Below are positions 61,684 through 64,000 of a DNA stretch of 64,000 nt, piece after piece; the first letter of the stretch is position 1, and each line of letters begins with the position of its first letter. Origin of the DNA: Carpediemonas membranifera (Eukaryota > Fornicata). A program made the position numbers and the translations under genes. The stretch covers positions 1 through 64,000 of the forward strand of contig JAHDYR010000042.1 of assembly GCA_019828565.1 (NCBI GenBank). The letters run 5' to 3'. The notes under the pieces are model-generated. The model saw nothing but the letters and a program-made list of their open reading frames with translations, was not told the DNA's origin and searched no databases.

Positions 61684-63078
61684 CTAACTCCGACTCCGCG
61701 TGGAGTAAATGCGCCGGAACCCGGCCGTGACGAACCCCAGCACGAAGTCCGACTCCAGCCCCATGGCCCCACCCGCGACTGTGACCAGGTCAGTCGGCTC
61801 CAGTGCCGCGACCTGTGCCTCGAGCGTGCTGACAAACTGCTCCCGTCTCCGGAGAACATCGATGTGGGCGATTGTCAAGGGCTCCTCGTCTGTGGGCCGG
61901 GCGACCTGGACCTTTGCCCGCCCGTCGAGGTCCCGCAGCAGGTCGAGCACCCCAGGCACCATGATTCCCGCGAACCTAGGCCCGCTGGGTGCGGTGTTTC
62001 CGATCCACTTCTCCTCCCATGCCGTCTCCCGTCGGTTCCACTCAGCCCAGCCCGCCGGCCCCTCGATGTCGACCGGTGCGGCAGGGTTGGCGGTGACGGT
62101 GTACATGGTGCCCTGGTGCCCGGACCCGTACGAGTAAACCAGCACGCGGTCCCCGGGGCGCAGTCCGGTCAGCACAGTGCTCATCAGGGCGGTGAACACG
62201 GAGGCCGTGTACGAGTTGCCGGTGCGCCGTGGGATGCGGAGGGCGGGCAGGAGGCGGGACTGGAGCTCCTGGGCCCGGGCCTCGGTCAACTCGACCCCGG
62301 TACGCTCGCAGTGAAGCTCGATGAATTTCCCCATGGCCTTGAGCGCTTGGCGGCCAAAGGGCACGTGCGTGACGACCCTGGCGCAGTCGTCAAGCGAGAG
62401 ACCGGTGCGGTCGGCCCAGCGGGTGTAGCAGTCGGCCGCGTTGGCCATGTACGCATCTATAGACTCCCTGCCGTTCACGATGGGGTACTCGGACCCGAGG
62501 TGGGGCTTGAAGAAGTCCCAGTAGTGGGCCCCGGCGTACACGGGGTCGGGGTTGGCGATCAGAGGGGCGTCGGGGCCGATAAGGACGCAGACCGCACCTG
62601 CACCGCCAGAAGGGATGGCCTTCTCCCCTTGGTAGACGGCAATATCAGTCGCAACGACGAGGCCGTAGCGTTTGGCCGGGTCCCAGAAGGGGGAGGACAT
62701 CTCCTTGACGCACGCCAGGAAGGCGTCTGTCCCGCCATAGCAGGCGTGCACATGGTCACAACAGCCAACATTCGTGGCTTCGGCGAGCTCTGGGAGCTGG
62801 CGAATGAAGGAGCTGATCGACTTGGACTTGTCGACAGAGGACTCGGTCCCAACGTGGAGAAAGCCGATCAAAGGGGCGATCCCGGGGTGCTTAGCGAGGA
62901 GCTTCCTCGTGGCGGATAGCCCGAGGGACACTGAGTCGTTCTCTGGCCCGCACACCGCCATCTCGCGAATGATGAGGCCTTCGAGGCTCCTGGCGGGATT
63001 CAGCGGCTCCATATCGCTTACAAGGGCGTATGTTGGTGGTGCGTAGAGCACCATATCGACGATGCCAACATTCTGCAT
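61684..63078 (-). CDS. HMGCS: Hydroxymethylglutaryl-CoA synthase
   Basis: ATG at 63078 gives 464 residues. It begins MQNVGIVDMVLYAPP as family members do; the frame is open upstream to 63228 but that part is unlike the family. Key regions: LHVGTESSVDKSKSI, DHVHACYGGTDAFLAC with the catalytic Cys, YGLVVATDIAVYQGE, GGAGAVCVLIGPDAP, HYWDFFKPHLGSEYPIVNG, THVPFGRQALKAMGKF (catalytic His), GNSYTASVF and YSYGSGHQGTMY. It condenses acetyl-CoA with acetoacetyl-CoA in the mevalonate route to isoprenoids. All catalytic residues are present. No intron seen. Confidence 0.95.
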   Translation of the reverse strand: MQNVGIVDMVLYAPPTYALVSDMEPLNPARSLEGLIIREMAVCGPENDSVSLGLSATRKLLAKHPGIAPLIGFLHVGTESSVDKSKSISSFIRQLPELAEATNVGCCDHVHACYGGTDAFLACVKEMSSPFWDPAKRYGLVVATDIAVYQGEKAIPSGGAGAVCVLIGPDAPLIANPDPVYAGAHYWDFFKPHLGSEYPIVNGRESIDAYMANAADCYTRWADRTGLSLDDCARVVTHVPFGRQALKAMGKFIELHCERTGVELTEARAQELQSRLLPALRIPRRTGNSYTASVFTALMSTVLTGLRPGDRVLVYSYGSGHQGTMYTVTANPAAPVDIEGPAGWAEWNRRETAWEEKWIGNTAPSGPRFAGIMVPGVLDLLRDLDGRAKVQVARPTDEEPLTIAHIDVLRRREQFVSTLEAQVAALEPTDLVTVAGGAMGLESDFVLGFVTAGFRRIYSTRSRS

Positions 63079-63246
63079 AACCAGTGGCTCGTCTCGACTG
63101 AATCGAATCGCACCCGACGGGATCCGCCTTGGCCGAGGGTGCCGTCGCGCCGGACAGCCGGGGCCATCGAATGAGTGGGATCTGTGTGATGACTGGCTCT
63201 GCTCAACCTGTGCACACCCGCCGGACACGCACGAAACGTTAAGGAT

Positions 63247-63976
63247 TTAAAATGCGTCAAACATACTCGTCGAGTGCGTTCTCGCCATTGGTGACGCGCT
63301 AGGGCTCACACCGCCGTAGCTGTGGTCGGACTCGTTGCCGCGGAGGTAATCGGGCGCAGCAAACTCGTTTTCCAGCGTGAACATCCCAACTGACGACGCA
63401 GCAGACAATAGTGCGCCCGAGTTAGTCATGGACCCGAAGCCCGTGTCGGACCCCGCGCTGTCGCTGAGGTATCCATTCGTGGGGATCTCAAGGCGGAACT
63501 CGGAGCACGGCTCCTCCAGCGGGACATTCATCATGGTCTGCTGTCGCCTGAGGGCCTCGCGGTGGTCCATGTGGGGCAGCATGCTGTCCGTCTTCCCCTC
63601 GCTGGGCACCGTCCCGTCCAGCCGGAGGTGCGTCACCGCGCCGGCCTTGCCCTCTTGACGCTCCTTGACGGTGGTGTTGAGGAAGACGGGCTTTTTACCC
63701 CCCTCTGATGGGCGAATATATGAGCGAAGAAGGTCGCGGCCGCTCTTTTCCTCAATGAGGGGCTTGAACTCGTCGGTGGCATAACTATATATCTGTGTAA
63801 CAAGGGGTTAGAATGGGCCATACGTTGTTTGTTTCAGATTTGATGGCAACAAGAAGTGAACAACCCGTCAAGGACGCAAGTTCGTTGGCTTTGCGCAACA
63901 GCCCCTGTTTGCGCTTCGAGAATGCGCTAAGTCTCTTCCGCTTATCTGTAATACGCTGGCTGTTACGATTATTCAT
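63247..63976 (-). CDS. SRF/MCM1-type MADS-box transcription factor, two exons
   Basis: Exons 63824-63976 and 63247-63792 give 232 residues. Exon 1 starts MNNRNSQRITDKRKRLSAFS and continues with KRKQGLLRKANELASLTG, the DNA-binding MADS helix; exon 2 starts IYSYATDEFKPLI. The junction SETNN-IYSYAT is like SETGHVYTFAT of SRF, so this is type I (SRF/MCM1). The intron is 31 nt (GTATGG...CACAG with TTCTAACC inside). The rest is disordered and Ser/Gly-rich, ending THSTSMFDAF. The start is near the right edge (63976), so an upstream exon outside the window cannot be excluded. Confidence 0.87.
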
Positions 63977-64000
63977 TCCTTCGCTTGATTCCTCCGTTGT

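Noticed and set aside
61864-62919. Plus-strand 351-residue ORF opposite HMG-CoA synthase
   Set aside because: Antisense of a well-conserved enzyme with complete catalytic motifs.
1-64000. CRISPR arrays, bacterial operons, tRNA genes
   Set aside because: No regularly spaced short repeats of CRISPR type, no bacterial gene order, and no tRNA-like cloverleaf that I could support by eye.

Overview
This window is nuclear DNA of a flagellated, intron-containing protist. The right third (about 41.5-64 kb) is compact and gene-dense. It holds conserved eukaryotic single-copy genes: RPAC2, a Cwc27-type cyclophilin, DCP1, GLE1, PDK1, a GAA1-like protein, CDK7, IWS1, RPL10A, CFAP20, HMG-CoA synthase and an SRF-type MADS factor. 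Spacers are short and the genetic code is standard. Several genes are split by spliceosomal introns of only about 24-39 nt whose donors often read GTTTGTT. Together with a CFAP20 of the usual 193 residues, a giant TmcB-like membrane protein and R2-like retrotransposons in tandem arrays, my best guess is a free-living metamonad, perhaps a fornicate such as Kipferlia. That assignment is inference.

The left two thirds (1 to about 41.3 kb) is an accessory region of nested mobile elements. From 1 to 9589 there is a head-to-tail array of a single-ORF, R2-like non-LTR retrotransposon (RT with YQDD box, zinc knuckle, C-terminal restriction-like endonuclease) on the minus strand. Two nearly complete units and the start of a third are present. 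From 9590 to about 11700 lies a DIRS-like gag/RT/RNase H remnant that runs in frame into an unrelated C-terminal protein. From 12406 to 20178 two near-identical ~560-bp inverted repeats flank a module with a Cdc7-like kinase carrying a zinc-finger tail, a possible tyrosine-recombinase-like protein, an OTU-type cysteine protease and a broken second copy of that protease.

Next comes a gene (20312-29237) that I read as a distant CACTA/Plavaka-type transposase. It is interrupted by a 6.35-kb retroelement on the minus strand (22161-28509) with a 12-bp target duplication; removing the insert leaves one continuous frame. The insert encodes a DEDDh nuclease resembling the Maelstrom domain, a basic gag-like protein and an AP-endonuclease-like domain, but has no reverse transcriptase. 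At 30252-40609 a fourth R2-like copy is split by a Ty3/gypsy element (33249-40401; LTRs 112 and 117 bp, TSD ACATT). That element has lost the second half of its RT and carries in its place about 3 kb that resembles a divergent large-subunit rRNA gene. A 5'-truncated copy of the 6.35-kb element follows at 40610-41275 and contains a 101-bp solo LTR with its own 5-bp duplication.

Functionally, the host genes cover transcription (RPAC2, CDK7, IWS1, MADS), splicing (Cwc27), mRNA export and decay (GLE1, DCP1), translation (RPL10A), signalling (PDK1), membrane biology (GAA1-like, MFS, TmcB-like), isoprenoid synthesis (HMGCS) and the flagellum (CFAP20). No CRISPR array, bacterial operon or confident tRNA gene was seen.
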